Shown one piece after another: positions 1-11,610 of a DNA stretch of 64,000 nt (its first letter is position 1; every line of letters starts with the position of its first letter). The notes under the pieces are model-generated. The model did not search any database and was not told where the DNA came from. It saw only the letters and a program-made list of their open reading frames with translations. A program made the translations under genes and the position numbers. Source of the DNA: Sabethes cyaneus (taxonomy: Eukaryota > Arthropoda > Insecta > Diptera > Culicidae); assembly GCF_943734655.1 (NCBI RefSeq), contig NC_071354.1, forward strand, positions 56,585,544 through 56,649,543, written 5' to 3'.

Positions 1-850
1 CTTCAAATAGTGACTGTTTTAGCTTTTCGATTCCGTGAGCATTCAACACTTATGAACCGTTCTAAAACTTCTGCACACATACAGCTGGCTCTGACCAACC
101 TAGCACTAGCATCGGGCACGAAAAATGACCTATTCTAGCTAAATTTGTTGACGTGGTTTTTCGCCGTTCACAATGGTTGATGCTTGCGAAAAACAAACAC
201 CATCGTTTTATCTATTTCCGTAATCATCATTAAAACCCCTTCTCATTATGTCGGCATGAGTGTTTACCGAGTGGTTTAAACCGGTCGAGTCTGTGAGTGT
301 GTGTATGTGTGTGGTATGTGGCACACACTGGATAGAACTTTTGACAAGTGTGGTCATTACAAACGGCTTTGGCCTCGGAGTGCGGTGCTAACGCGGGTCG
401 TACTTGCCAACAACGCAACGCTTTCGGTTCGAGTCATAACTTTGTGTAATTATTGTATGGTAACATTCATTATGAGATCAATTTTAAAGGGTGTGATAAA
501 GGTTTGGATTATTGCTTTATGCAGTATGTCAACAAAACGGGACGATAGATAGATTTAATTATACAACATAGTGCGAATTATTTACTGCTACAATTAGATG
601 AATGTTGCAACCGGAGGCATAAAGAGTGCATAAGCTGTATGGTAGAGTCAGTGGGTGTTCTATTCACAGACATAAATTATTGCGCCATGGAAAGTGAATG
701 GAATAGAAAGGGTTCATGAGATACTTGTTTAGTATCCGTAGAAAATTTAAAAATGCACCGATTTTATATAAATCCTGTACATGTTTTTTTTCGGAAAATT
801 TCACAACCATATTTTTTTATGAGGCGCTTAAAATGCCCCACTCTGAGTCA
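1..850. other. No gene recognised
   Basis: AT-rich sequence with a short GT-rich run near 290-320. Short open frames exist on both strands but they are compositionally random and lack recognisable domains. The last part (about 780-850) may belong to the 5' region of the LINE that follows, but I cannot place that boundary. Confidence 0.5.
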
Positions 851-926
851 GTATGGTCCAGTCAGTCACAAGAGCTATGGCTCTCAAGCCCTTAACTAGC
901 GCTTCCTCGCAGATCTAATCCAATAC

Positions 927-2372
927 ATGACGATTGATAGCCTTACTTGGGAATGCTTTAGGTACGTTCACATTGTCGGTGATTATTCCTCTGAATGCTG
1001 CTGTCGTGTACAACCAGGACGCATTGCCCACAGTAGTAAGGGAGTCCCCGAGCCACCCGACCAAGTCGAGTTTCCTGATGCTTCTTGTCTACATATTTGT
1101 CAAGTTCCGGATGGTTCCTGCCAACAGAGTCGTCCTAGTCCTTCGGTCGTGGTTGGTGACGGGATCTCCCGACAACCACTCTCAGGCAAGTATGGTGTCG
1201 TTTTGGACGTGACTCCTCCTGATCTTTCGAACGCTTCCAGCTCATCTCAACTTTCTCCTGGACGATCATTACCTGTAGGTCATACGAGGCGCATTGAATC
1301 TGACATTATAGAAGCCTCCGAGTTTCGGCCCGCGTTTAGCAGTCGTACTGTTTTTCCTGCGAGCAGCTCGGGATCTCTACGTGAAAGGAGTACTTTTTTG
1401 GAACTATCAACACACACCAGTGACACGGATGGTATTAGAGCGTACTATCAGAATGTGCGAGGTCTAAGGACTAAAGTAGATGACCTGTTCCTTGCATCTA
1501 ATGACTGCAGCTATGATCTAATCATGTTAACTAAAACCGGATTAGATGGCTGCATCAATTCCCTTCAGCTGTTTGGATCCGCCTTCACCGTTTATCGATG
1601 TGATCGTAGCTCAAAGAATAGTCACAAAAGCTCTTTTGGTGGCGTATTGATTGCCGTTGCCCAACAGTTTCTTAGTTCGATGGTCGATCTAAACCGTGGT
1701 AGTTATCTCGAACAAGTCTGCGTTTCTGCTGTTATCAGAGGCACGAAGTTTTTGCTTGTATCAGTTTACATCCCTCCCGATAGAAGCAAGGTAATCAGGT
1801 TCATAGACGAGCATATCCTCTCGATTCGTGAGCTACGTGCGAAAGAGGTTTCTGACCACAGAATTTTGGTTTGCAGTGATTACAACCAACCGCAAATTTC
1901 CTGGTTTAATGGGGAGGATGAAGTACAATACGACAATTCCCTCATGCTTCCTGCTGCTAGTGCTGCTGTGGTTGATGGATTCGAATTCCTAAATTTAAAA
2001 CAAGTAAATCCACTGAGTAATTACCTTGGACAAACACTCGACCGCGTGTACTGCCTACCTGATCAAGAGATCTCAGTGATTTGCGCAATATCTCCGCTAC
2101 TTCCAGTCGATCCTCACCATCCTCCATTGGATTTATTTTTGCCCATAGTGGTAGATCCCGTTGACGCTCCTGCTATCAATGTCGGAATGGCACCTCTAAA
2201 TTACCGTCGTATAAACTTTCAGGCACTTGATGAATACCTTTCTTCTCTGGGCTGGGCAGTATTATTGGGCGAGATGGACGTGGATGATATGACATTGCAG
2301 TTTTGCAATGCTCTCTGCACTTGGCTGAATGGAAATGTACCTAGAGTTAAACCTCCTTTAAAACCTGCTTGA
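927..2372 (+). pseudogene. LINE ORF2 N-terminal part: endonuclease domain with catalytic substitution
   Basis: A 481-residue open frame from an ATG at 927. Residues 1 to about 165 are a serine-rich leader of unknown role. From about residue 170 it matches the exonuclease-endonuclease-phosphatase fold used by LINEs to nick target DNA: 'YYQNVRGL' (173-180), then the catalytic-Glu position 'LTKTGL' (201-206), a strand with 'SVYIPP', 'SDYNQPQISW' where GDFN is usual, and 'DPHHPPL' near the end. In the family the second motif normally reads LTETWL, so Glu to Lys at residue 203 (AAA at 1533-1535) should abolish nicking. The frame ends with TGA at 2370-2372 in the linker before the reverse transcriptase, which follows in another frame. 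Most likely a fossil; domain identity is firm. Confidence 0.85.
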
Positions 2373-2489
2373 AGTAACAATGAGCTGCGCAGATTGAGCC
2401 GGCATCGTAACGCTAAACGGAGACTACTTCGTAAGCAACGAACACCGCTAAATAAGCGCGCTTTCAAAAGATGCCATTGACGCTTACCA

Positions 2490-3479
2490 ATGACGTTTGT
2501 CAATCATTTTTCTTCTGTGTTCGCGTGTGGCTGTACTACACAATCTGATGCTGAAATAGCTGCGACGGATGTCCCTGATGGTGCAGTTGATCTGGATGTT
2601 TTTGACATCACTCCAGATATGGTTATTGCTGGTGCCAAGAAATTGAAGAGCTCCTACTCACCTGGTTCCGATGGAATTCCAGCTATTATTTTCAGTCGCT
2701 GCGCTACTGCTCTTGCCCTGCCCTTCAGTCGGATTTTTAACAAATCGTTTGATCAGCGGAAGATAATCCTGAACAACACCAGAAACTATATTTCAGTTGA
2801 CCAGCATGGCTTTATGCCGGGTCGTTCTGTGTCGACTAACTTGATCGAATTCACCAGTACCTGCATCTCACAAATGGAAGCCGGAACGCAAATCGATGCT
2901 GTGTACACAGATATTAAGGCAGCGTTCGACACAGCAGATCATCAAATACTCTTGCACAAGCTCTCTAAACTGGGTGTTCCTGATAGACTGACTTCGTGGT
3001 TGAGCTCATATCTTACAGACCGTACTTTACGTGTCAAGCTGAATTCGACAGTTTCACGTGAATTTTGTAATACTTCTAGTGTCCCGCAAGGTAGTAACTT
3101 GGGGCCTTTGCTTTTCGCCTTGTACTTTAACGATATTGTTATTCTGCTGGGTTCCGGATGCGTACTGGTATATGCCGATGATCTGAAGATCTATCTAGTT
3201 ATGAAATCTGTTGACGATTGCCGCCGATTGCAAACACTGCTGGACATTCTCGCTGATTGGTGTAACGGAAACAAGCTAACAATAAGCATTGCCAAATGTG
3301 TTGCAATATCATTTCATCGTTGTAATGTGCCTATCTCATTTGACTATCAGATAAACGGAGTTGTTCCAGAACGCGTCTTGGAGTTCTGTTGGATAACAAG
3401 CTCACGTTCAACCAACAATATGCTGCTGTCATCTCAAGAGCTTCGCAGCAATTGGGATCATCACAAAAATCGCTCGTGA
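2490..3479 (+). pseudogene. LINE ORF2 reverse transcriptase domain with internal deletion
   Basis: Reverse transcriptase that would copy LINE RNA at the nicked target. Visible in order: 'SSYSPGSDGIPA' (about 54-65), 'DQHGFMPGRSV' (104-114), motif A 'DIKAAFDTAD' (141-150), motif B 'SVPQGSNLGPLLF' (197-209) and the catalytic YADD (228-231; 3171-3182). Compared with copy B, about 44 residues are missing near residue 89 (DNA about 2755), where copy B has 'PVFKKGEKRNISNYRGI'. The loss keeps the frame. Beyond about 3376 the reading shifts: a good match to the expected 'GVLLDNKLTFN' runs in another frame, and a second shift near 3450 leads into the next piece. The listed start is simply the first ATG of the frame, not a true protein start. 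Confidence 0.85.
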
Positions 3480-3498
3480 CTTTAAAGATCCGCATTGC

Positions 3499-3990
3499 TT
3501 GAAAGCATTGTACTGCGCATTAGTACGACCAATACTTGAAAACGCCTGCATCATCTGGAATCCCCAAAACTTGTGCTGGACAGCTAGAATAGAACGTGTG
3601 CAACGAAGATTTGTCCGTATCGCTCTAAGGCACTTGCCGTGGCGTCTACCTAATAATCTTCCCCGCTACGAAGACCGTTGCCAGCTTTTAGACTTGGATA
3701 CGCTAGAGAGTCGTCGGAAGAATCAACAAGCGACTTTTGTAGCCGAGCTTCTCAATAATGAGCTTGATACCCCGGTTTTACTGTCTCAAATTGACTTTAG
3801 AGCTTCACGTAGACAGCTTCGTTCATCGAGTCTGCTAACAACTAGATTCCATCGGACCACGTACGGATTTTATGAACCATTGACGTCATGCACTCGCATC
3901 TTCACGCTAGTCGAAGACTTATTTGACTTCGGAAATGTTACCTCACGCGCTTTCAGTAGGAGAATAACAAGACCCAGGATGCTGCATTAG
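3499..3990 (+). pseudogene. LINE ORF2 C-terminal domain
   Basis: Continuation of the copy A polyprotein in a shifted frame: 'ALVRPILENACIIWNP', 'RIERVQRRFVRIAL' and 'LPWRLPNNLPRYEDRC', followed by 'LDTLESRRK' and a terminal region matching copy B ('FHRTTYGFYEP' against 'FHRTAYAQNEP'). This region after the RT palm and thumb is conserved among L2/CR1/Jockey-type LINEs and is thought to help bind template RNA and target. The true coding frame begins upstream of 3499; that coordinate is only a non-ATG start. Stop at 3988-3990. Confidence 0.8.
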
Positions 3991-4029
3991 TCTTAGTTTT
4001 AGATTTAATTTTCATGTAGATAATATCAA

Positions 4030-4080
4030 TTATCAGATGATTCGACCAATATAATACCAATACCAATACAATACAATACG
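4030..4080 (+). repeat. Microsatellite 3' tail of LINE copy A
   Basis: Shortly after the ORF2 stop the sequence degenerates into a CCAATA/CAATA-type tandem run (about 4048-4078). Some LINE families end in a short tandem repeat generated at priming rather than poly(A). Copy B ends in (AAT)n at an equivalent distance from its stop codon. Confidence 0.65.
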
Positions 4081-4600
4081 TTCTGGAGCAGATAAGTTAG
4101 GAGGTGCGAACATGAGTGCCTGTTTCCCAGGGGCGGCTCAAACAGCGTCTCTCTCGGAGCGAGTGATATGAATTACTGTCTCTTACAAGCTATATCTAAG
4201 ATGACAGAACCATCGGCCAGAAGTACGTATCGCCGGGACGATTTAACAGGTTTAGAACAAGGAAACGATTAATGAATAACGGTTAAAACTTGGTACCTGG
4301 AATATCCGAACTCTTCATTAACTAGCATGTGATGGGTTGTTTGCTCGAGAGTTACATCGACACGGAGTGAAGTTAATCGCTGCTATTCAGGAAGTTTAGT
4401 AACTAATTGTCGGAGAAAGGGAGTTCCGGGCAGTACACCGTATTACAGGAACTTCTTTTAAATACCACATCTACTACAGTGGCAATAGAAAGACGGAACG
4501 TGGAGTCGGTTTCGTCTTTAGATATATAAATGCGCAGATCGGGGGGATGGGGGGTGGGAGTGGGGGGAATTCTTTCGTCCTGTCATTAAAAGACATAGAG
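4081..4600 (+). other. Intervening DNA, possible RTE 5' region
   Basis: No reading frame of interest. 'TAGGAGGTGCGA' near 4099 followed by 'TTCCCAG' and a CGGCT-type run recurs at 37412-37445, which suggests both are untranslated 5' sequence of the same retroelement family. A G-rich stretch (GGGGGGATGGGGGGTGGG) lies at about 4541-4558. Confidence 0.3.
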
Positions 4601-4609
4601 TGATCGAGT

Positions 4610-5100
4610 GCGAGTGGAGTCGGCGAGTACCCATCTGGCCTTCGTGACGGACACTCCACGACCGATCCTTGCGTCAGTTACTAGACAAGTTGCACAAGAA
4701 GTGCAACTTGCAGATTCATGAAGACTCTGTTTGTGGATTTTAAGGCAGCGTAGGATTCAGTCAAACAAAGACCAGGGAGAAAAGGTATGAATTGACAATG
4801 ACGAACACTTCCACTAATAGTGTTTCGTCGGTAACAAATACCTGTACATCAGAAGAAGAATACCTCAAGAGATCAAAATAATGGTCGCAGTGGTAATAAC
4901 CTTCCAAAAAAAAAAAAAATATTTTCGGCAGAGAACCAGGAAAAGGGCAAGGACTCCTAGGAAGACCTCGCACTCGATGAATGGGCACTGTTGAGAAAGT
5001 TACACGTTGAGCAGATATTCGAGGGGATTGGACAGCTCAGGACCGACTGGTACTGGTACTTGAGAACCATAATTTGTTCGCACCGGGAATAATAATGGTA
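4610..5100 (+). mobile_element. RTE-type non-LTR retrotransposon fragment (defective)
   Basis: Three-frame reading gives a broken reverse transcriptase segment: a VGEYQAGF-like region near 4620, then 'FVDFKAAYDSV'-like coding at about 4725-4765 with an in-frame stop in place of a residue. A second piece at 4915-5090 encodes the C-terminal tail ('GRPRTR' followed by a stop at 4978), the basic segment found at the ends of RTE elements. The middle of the RT, including the YADD-type box, is missing, and an A13-type run at about 4907-4919 sits at the junction. The copy resembles the better preserved RTE piece at 22.4-23.6 kb. Confidence 0.65.
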
Positions 5101-6586
5101 AGCTGAATAATGAATTCAAAAGCCACCGTGCGCCCCCTTTGTTTGAAGAATCGTCGAAGATGACTTATTCACTGCCTCTGCTGAATTTTTATTTGGCGAC
5201 GATACAATATAGTCAAAACTGATTCATTTACAATTATCGCGTATTTTGAGGGGGTATATGTGATCAGCAATATTTTGTTTTTGTTTTATTCTTTGCGGTG
5301 CAGTCTAAGTTGAAGTTGTTTCTTTCGAATAGAACATTATGACTCACCCATTCCATGGGTGAGTACTTATCTCCCAACTCAATCGACCCCACACGCACAC
5401 ACAACCGGCTGTCCGCGAAAGAATACTAACTCAGCTCGTTCGGGGGCCGTTCGCTATTCGTGCGGCAAGGCAGCAACATTTCCCTCAAATAGCGGCGTAA
5501 TTTCCTTCGCCAATCGTTTCCAGCGAATTCTGTCTAGTGAACTTTTTCCTTACATCCTCAAATCGAATCAACCCCGGCCGACGACGCAAACGCATCGAAT
5601 ATGTGGCGCCAGGCTGGTGAAATGTGAATTAGAAGCGGAAGCCGGTCCTAACTGGCTCGGTCGGTCCGGCGGTAGGATGTCAGAGGTCGGAAGCCGCTGC
5701 CGTTTCGGTCCCTTCAATCAGCTTGTTGGTGGTGGCAAAAAAAATCAACCCTCAATTGCAAACCCCACCAGACAGACGTTCAATAACAACAGTAGGGAAG
5801 TACTTTGCTGGCTAGACGAATATAATTACGGGCCGCAAGTTGTAAGTGAATAATTTATGTACACAATCTTGACCCCTCCTCGAGTGCTTGCAGGCGCCCT
5901 TTTCCATCCACATTGAAAAGGATAAATCTAAATACTGCTATAAATGATGCATAAATGACTCCTTGCTCACAAAGCAAGGCCTTTCATTGGAAAACTTACT
6001 GCACCGTGTTCAATCGAACGGATAGTAGTTGTGTATTGATTACCCACACTGCTGCTAAGACACCCAGCACTGCTGATGTTTAGTAAATAGATATAGACAG
6101 CACACGCATTTGCCAACTTCTAATTGTTTTAATAACATTGTCAAGAAGACATTAATTCCTCATCAGACTTAGTCTTCTAGTTGCAAGAATATGCGCGCAA
6201 ACATACCAGCTTGCATTCTTGTGATTTCGGTAAACAAGATCTTGGCAGCGTTTATTTGATATCCTGTTTGCAATATGCTTGCCAGCATGATACGGCAGCT
6301 GATAGATAGAAAGTGCACTCCAATTTCTCCTCAAACGTATGACCGACCGAGAGCGCGCACCCTGACTAAGGAACGACTAAGGGAAATCTTACCCTGAACT
6401 GAAGTGGAAGCAGTTTCGGAAAGTCGACTCCAACCGGGGAGGATCCATGTGTCATTTTACTTCGTCGCAATCGCAAACGTAGACGAAAGCTGTGCTAACG
6501 AAGCAGTTTCGAGAAATGAGCGACGCTGCTGCGGAGGTGTTAAATTGCTTCGCCATTTGCATCGCTCGGAGTTCATTCTGGCCACA
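5100..6586. other. No gene recognised
   Basis: Includes a small inverted repeat (ACTCACCCAT / ATGGGTGAGT, about 5342-5364) and a 164-residue open frame at 5359-5853 that begins at GTG and shows no domain. GC content rises around 5400-5750, which may reflect unique rather than repeat-derived DNA. Confidence 0.4.
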
Positions 6587-6616
6587 CTGACTGACTCTGA
6601 CTGACTGACTGACTGG
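6587..6616. repeat. (TGAC)n microsatellite
   Basis: Imperfect tetranucleotide run of TGAC units, interrupted by TCTG. Confidence 0.8.
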
Positions 6617-6765
6617 GTCGGATCGGGTGGTCGAAGCTGTGACGAAGCAGAATGTGTAAGAAGTTTGATTTGGAATGCAGCTAGGATGCACAATGTGTTT
6701 AATTGCTGTTATTCACAGTACGAGACAAACGAGTGTCCAGTATATGCTTAAATCTCTGCCGGGAG

Positions 6766-6990
6766 CAGAGCTGCCACAAATACAGATATTTGTGCATGCA
6801 TAAATTTGGGACCCATCAATTATTTCAGTTGCTGTGATTTCTGGCTCTACTAATGTTCCTGAATTTTAAAGTAGTCCATAAACTATTTATGTTATTTAAA
6901 AGATTAGATCGAGAAAATTAAATACTCCGGAGAAAACGGTAGGGTCCCAAATTTATGCATGCACAAATATCTGTATTTATGGCAGCTCTG
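6766..6990. mobile_element. hAT-type MITE, 225 bp, with 8-bp target duplication
   Basis: Terminal inverted repeats of about 48 bp begin CAGAGCTGCCA and end TGGCAGCTCTG. Both arms contain the ATTTGTGCATGCATAAATTT core. The element is flanked by a perfect 8-bp direct repeat GCCGGGAG at 6758-6765 and 6991-6998. An 8-bp duplication together with CAGNG-type ends is characteristic of hAT transposons. There is no coding capacity, so it depends on a transposase supplied elsewhere. The near-identical arms and perfect duplication suggest a comparatively recent insertion. Confidence 0.9.
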
Positions 6991-6999
6991 GCCGGGAGT

Positions 7000-9380
7000 G
7001 TTGCTGCGGCAGGAGGTCCTGGTTGGGTAGGTTTATGGTAGCATGAATTGCCCTTCGACTATATGAAATATATCTCGTATTTGACAAACCACACATTTTT
7101 TTCAAATAATTACTTACTGGATATTTGCTTCTAAAATTATTAGATGTGTTTTCATAGTATTTTTCATTTAGATCATGCTTTTATAATCATGAAGTAGGTT
7201 AAATCCACACTTTCATATTAAGCTAATTCAGTTTTAAAATTGACCTCCAAAAAGGAGAAGCTAAAGTAAAAACCAAAAATCGAAATTGGACCAAACAAAT
7301 CGTTTCATCAGATAACAATAGTGCAAATCCGGACAACAAACATCGACCGAACAAAAACTGAAAGTTTCCACTTTCCAATTACTAGTTGGGGTTAGAGAAA
7401 AAGGCCAACTGTAACTGTAATACTACACACTCACCATTCGGGACAGCAAACAGCATAAAAAACCACCCTTTTTTATTACAAAGCAAATCACTTTGTCGGC
7501 TTATGTTGCCCGGTACAAACGCATAAATAAATTAAATTCAGGCAATAAATAATTTTCCGTGCGAACTTTCGTTCGACCAACTCAAACATCCCAAACGCCC
7601 CCCCACGCAGGCCTTACGGCTGGCGTCCCAACCCGACACGTTAAATACGTCGTCGTCGTCGTCGCAAGTGGCGGCAAAATGGCTGGCTGCACGGGGGACC
7701 AGCTAGCTCTCGTTCTCGTTTGGGGAAGGGTTTTTCGACACTGGGCTCTGGACATGATGGATACCAACACGCGCGGAAGTGGAAATAAAACTTTTACGAG
7801 ATTGTTTCCCGAACTGTGCAGTCCTCCTCCTTCTACTACTACTACTACTCGTGTCCCTTCCTGGATGAGTTTGACCTAGCAGTCACTAAACGAAATTGTG
7901 TTAATTTTTGCTTTACTCTCATTTTTTCCTCCGTACCGGTCGGTGGCACACTGGTTGCTGATCATCGAGATTTTTGGTTTTGATTTTTCACTTTCTTTTA
8001 GTTTTTATCAATAGTCAATAGCTGAAACGCTAATCAGAATCAAAATTGCTCAAAGAACAATAAAGTTTTGTTTTGGTTTATTTTCTGACAATCAAAGTCT
8101 ATGGCCAACAATTCGAAACAATTGTCCTACTGTTTTCGAGCGCGTCACGCACAAACATTTCGGATGTTCCCGTTTCACACCAATGACCGAAAAACAAACC
8201 GTCGCCCACTACCACTGACCGTCGCCGCCACCACCACCAGCACCAGACTAGAATGACAAATTAAAGTTGCCGGTCAGGATTCATGGTTGATGCCCATCAC
8301 TAGGAGTTACTTTCGGTTTAATTCGGGGGCGTGTGTGGTTTGGTTGGTGCCGGGGCGGGCGAAGCGGAAGTGGGATTGCAGGGATTGCTGCCAGAATAAT
8401 TTGGAAATGATTTGAAAAATGCCTCCTGTGTTGAACCGCTTGCGGACTGCTAACCATCACAGGGTGCGCGCGCGCTGGTCAACCGTGACAAATACGCACC
8501 GGACACGCACTAGCGCCAATTCGATCATCCAGCGGGGTGGAAAACATTCGGTTCGAAATCTAGTCCGCGCGGGTTGGCTGAGCTGCCGAGAGACGAGGGA
8601 TGGTTGGAAAAGAATGTTTTCAGATGGCCATCTAAGTTATGTTTGTGAATTGCGGCCACAGTCACATACCGGGGGAACGATTTCCGAGTGGGAAAATTCC
8701 CATTTCATGGTGCTAATCGTCGGCTTCGTAGGTTCGGTGACGTACGAAATTACCTAATGGTACTGTGCTTTTGATGGCATTTTTTATTTTATGCTATCGA
8801 CCAATCGAAACGTAAGTTTATGCGTCTGACTTTCGAGTTTGGTCGAAATATATTCGGGCGAATTCGACGCTGAATAGCTAATGACCGTTACATTCACAAA
8901 TTTACAAGTGCTGCGGAATGTTTTACGAAAGAACGGTAGGTCTCTTGAAAGGGAAACCACTAAAATCAAATGAAAGTGTCTAAATAATGACAACTGCAGT
9001 TGGGGTCCAACATAGGTTGATTACCCTACCTGTTATTAAACTTAACTTTCTTCAAGAGGGATGCAATAGGTCTAATATTTTCTTATACACCGCCGATACA
9101 CCAATGCCGCTGTATTAGTATTAGTGCAACATTCATTTTTCATGGATTACTGTATTCGTGCGTCTGTCGCATCTGTCAAAAACACGTGCTTTCAATAAAT
9201 TAGCTCTTCATTCGCTATAGTCGCGCGGAAAGTTTGCCATGTTTTTCTACGGTTAAATTGATTCTCGAAATTTTGCGCCATCTGTATCGCCGGTGTCCTT
9301 CATCTATCGTGTGTTCCTGCCATCGAAGTTGTTTTACCCGGAGAGACGGAGATCTTCCAAAACCCCCTATCAAGCGACTA
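7000..9380. other. No gene recognised; GC-rich unique-looking DNA
   Basis: The 7560-8760 stretch has balanced composition with short GTC/CGT triplet runs (about 7650-7664) and ACC/CCG-rich pieces. Open frames here begin at GTG or lack domains. No transposon signature was seen. It could be regulatory or intronic host DNA. Confidence 0.4.
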
Positions 9381-9870
9381 TTCACAAGCTGAAACACGTG
9401 CCTGATGAAACAGCTGCCTGATCTGCTGTAATTTCCTGTAATTTCAGTCCTTCAACTGATGACTACGGAAACTCTGAGCTGTGAACTCCCGCAGTCAGAG
9501 ATACCACCGAAATCGGAAACCTTCTGACTGTGTACTGCCTGAATGTGCGGGGTTTACGAACCAAAACGAGCGTTTTTGAACTACTTATCAGTGATCTCTC
9601 GAAGGGTGCAGAAGTGCTTGTTTCAGTTAAAATCAATCACGAATGCATCTCAGTTTCGCTACCAGCCCCCAGAAAGTTTGAGCAGATCGCTGTTCTAGTC
9701 TGACAGCTAACTCCATATCTGTGATCGGCTGGACTACACCGGGTTTGTTATAGTGTTAGGAGACTAGAACCTTTCAAACCTTGTATGACAGTTCAGCGAA
9801 GACCTAAATGGATATCTACCCATTAACAGATTTTGCGAACAAGAGATAATAGAAGTCACAGAATTCACTG
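9380..9870 (+). mobile_element. LINE endonuclease fragment (degenerate)
   Basis: Three-frame translation around 9520-9660 reads 'VYCLNVRGLRTK' followed by a helix-like segment and 'VLVSVKINHE'. This is the start of the same endonuclease type as in copy A ('YYQNVRGLRTK', 'LIMLTKTGL'). Stops and shifts follow, and no reverse transcriptase is attached. It is an independent 5' fragment, cut off before the MITE at 9903. Confidence 0.6.
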
Positions 9871-9902
9871 GATAATTTTAAGGATTTGGAATGGAAGGTA
9901 TG

Positions 9903-10279
9903 CCCAGCTAGCATTTTCAAATGTATAAAAAAGGTAAAAATCAGCATTACGTACAGATATACATGCTAAATAAATCGTATTTCATGCGCAAAATTGGCAT
10001 ATCCGTACTATTTTGGAGGCGATATACGTGATTACGAATAATTTTGAACGTTACGACTATATAAGTATTTATATACGATTATATCCGATCAAGCGCGAGT
10101 CGCTCCGTACTACTCTACGATTTTGTGCTGAAAATCGTATGTATGTCAGTCATTATCGTTATATACGACAAAAAATCAACTTGATCCCACTTTATTCAGC
10201 TTTAGTTACGATTTCGAGTTTGTTAGGAGATATTTACGATAGTTTTCGTAAATTGATATACGAGTTGGTGCTAGCTGGG
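9903..10279. mobile_element. MITE with CCCAGCTAGCA termini, 377 bp
   Basis: Begins CCCAGCTAGCA (9903-9913) and ends TGCTAGCTGGG (10269-10279), an exact inverted pair. The interior has many TACG/CGTA-rich palindromic pieces such as TATACGAT and ATCGTA. No coding potential beyond chance. I could not fix a target-site duplication. The ends resemble, but are not identical to, the CCCAAGTARCA group seen at 20.2, 21.9, 28.8 and 38.2 kb. Confidence 0.7.
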
Positions 10280-10319
10280 TGGTGTGTCCCATCTATAAAA
10301 GGGCGATTAGCTAGATGAG

Positions 10320-11610
10320 GCTGTAAACTGCTGGTCAACGCCGTCTGCAAGATGCTTTTCTTTACGTCGTCTATCTCCAACAGCAAGAGAATTCGTAGGG
10401 CAGTATCAGGCGAGCTTTATGGGGGCCCTGCTACTACGGATCAAATTTTTACCGTCCGACAAATCCTCCAGAAATGCCGGAAGTACAACGTACCCACACA
10501 TCATATTTTCACGGATTTAAGGCAGCATACGATACAGTTGAACGAGAGCAGCTATTGCAGATAATACACGAGGACGGTTTTCCGGACACACTGACACGGC
10601 TGATAAAAGCTACCCTGGAGCGAGTGCTATGTGGGCGTTTAGTGGGCACTCCCGAGTCTTCTTGAATCACGCAGAGGGTTACACCAAGGGGATGGACTGT
10701 CCTTACATTGACTGTTATTCAGCATCGCCATTTATGGTGTGATCCGGCGAGCGGGCATCGAAACGAGAGGTACGATCTTTAGCCAGAGTAGCCAACTCCT
10801 AACCTTCGCAGACGACCTCGACATCATTACTAGAAATCTTTGGACGGCGAAGGCAACCTACGCCAGACGGAGGTTAGTAGCATTGGGTTACAAATCAGTG
10901 CGTCGAAATATATGGTAGGAAGAGGCTTCAGAAAAGTTATTTGTCTCACACGAAAAGTGACTATTGACGGGGATGAACTGGAAGTGGTTGATGAGTACGT
11001 ATATTTGGGATCTCTGGTCACTGCCAATAATATTACGATTTACGACTTAGGAGACTCAGCAACGTATTCAAGCTGCAAGTCGAACCTGCTTTTCCCTCCA
11101 CAAGACCCTTCGATCCAGGAGCATACGCCGCTGACACAAAGATGACGATGTACAAAACGCTAATCAGACCGGTAGTCTTTTGCGGATTTGAGACAGCAAC
11201 TTTGCTTACGGAAGACATACGTGCACTTGCCGTATTTGAACGAAAGGTGTTGCGGGCTAGTATTGGCGGAGTACAAGCGAACAGCGGAGAGTGGCGTAGG
11301 CGTATGAACCACGAATGGCAGGCACTACTTGGAGAGATTCCCATCCTACACCTGGCGAAAGTTGGGACACTACGGTGTACCATTCGCGTCGCAATAATGC
11401 CGTGCAGTGAAATTCGTTCTCTTCAAGAATCCCACCGGCACTAGGAATAGAGGAGCTCAACGTGGCTCGACCAGGTTGAAGTCGACTTGCGTGTGTCGAG
11501 ACGCTCAACGAATTGGCGACAAGTAGCCCAGGACCTAGTACAGTGAAAAGGAGTTCTTGATACAGCAAGAGCCACCCCGGCTATCGGCTAGTAGAAGTAA
11601 GTAACAATCA
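10320..11610 (+). mobile_element. RTE-type retrotransposon, 5'-truncated and degenerate
   Basis: Begins inside the reverse transcriptase: 'TTDQIFTVRQIL' (about 10435-10470), then after a +1 shift the motif A region ('AAYDTVEREQLLQI') and 'FPDTLTRLIKATLERV'. Next are broken remnants of the palm near 10790-10860, 'IGLQISASK', 'DGDELEVVDEYVYLGSLV' (thumb region, about 10970-11020), and the C-terminal pieces 'KTLIRPVV', 'LAVFERKVLR' and 'LLGEIPILHLAKVG'. Family identity is supported by this consistent order. At least three frameshifts and several stops make it a fossil. The 3' end is placed near 11610, where the sequence becomes AAGTAAGTAAC-like. The fragment at 28340-29050 is a closer relative than the ones at 4.6 and 22.4 kb. 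Confidence 0.8.

Larger units (their letters stand above)
850..4080 (+). mobile_element. Non-LTR retrotransposon, L2/CR1-like group, copy A (defective)
   Basis: One LINE copy in sense orientation: a long region upstream of an apurinic-type endonuclease, a linker, a reverse transcriptase with an intact YADD box, and the C-terminal domain typical of these elements ('LPWRLPNNLP'). It ends in a short CAATA/CAATAC-type microsatellite rather than poly(A). The clade is inferred from motif style (PQGSNLGPLLF, YADDLKIYL); a neighbouring arthropod clade is possible. The coding region is broken by a stop, frameshifts and an internal deletion, so the copy is not autonomous. Copy B at 40240-42520 is a relative, and smaller antisense pieces lie near 26.5-27.2 kb and 51.6-51.8 kb. 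The 5' end is uncertain. Confidence 0.85.

Noticed and set aside
5359..5853. 164-residue frame after the small ATGGGTGAGT palindrome
   Set aside because: Starts at GTG, compositionally random, no domain; length is compatible with chance in GC-balanced DNA.
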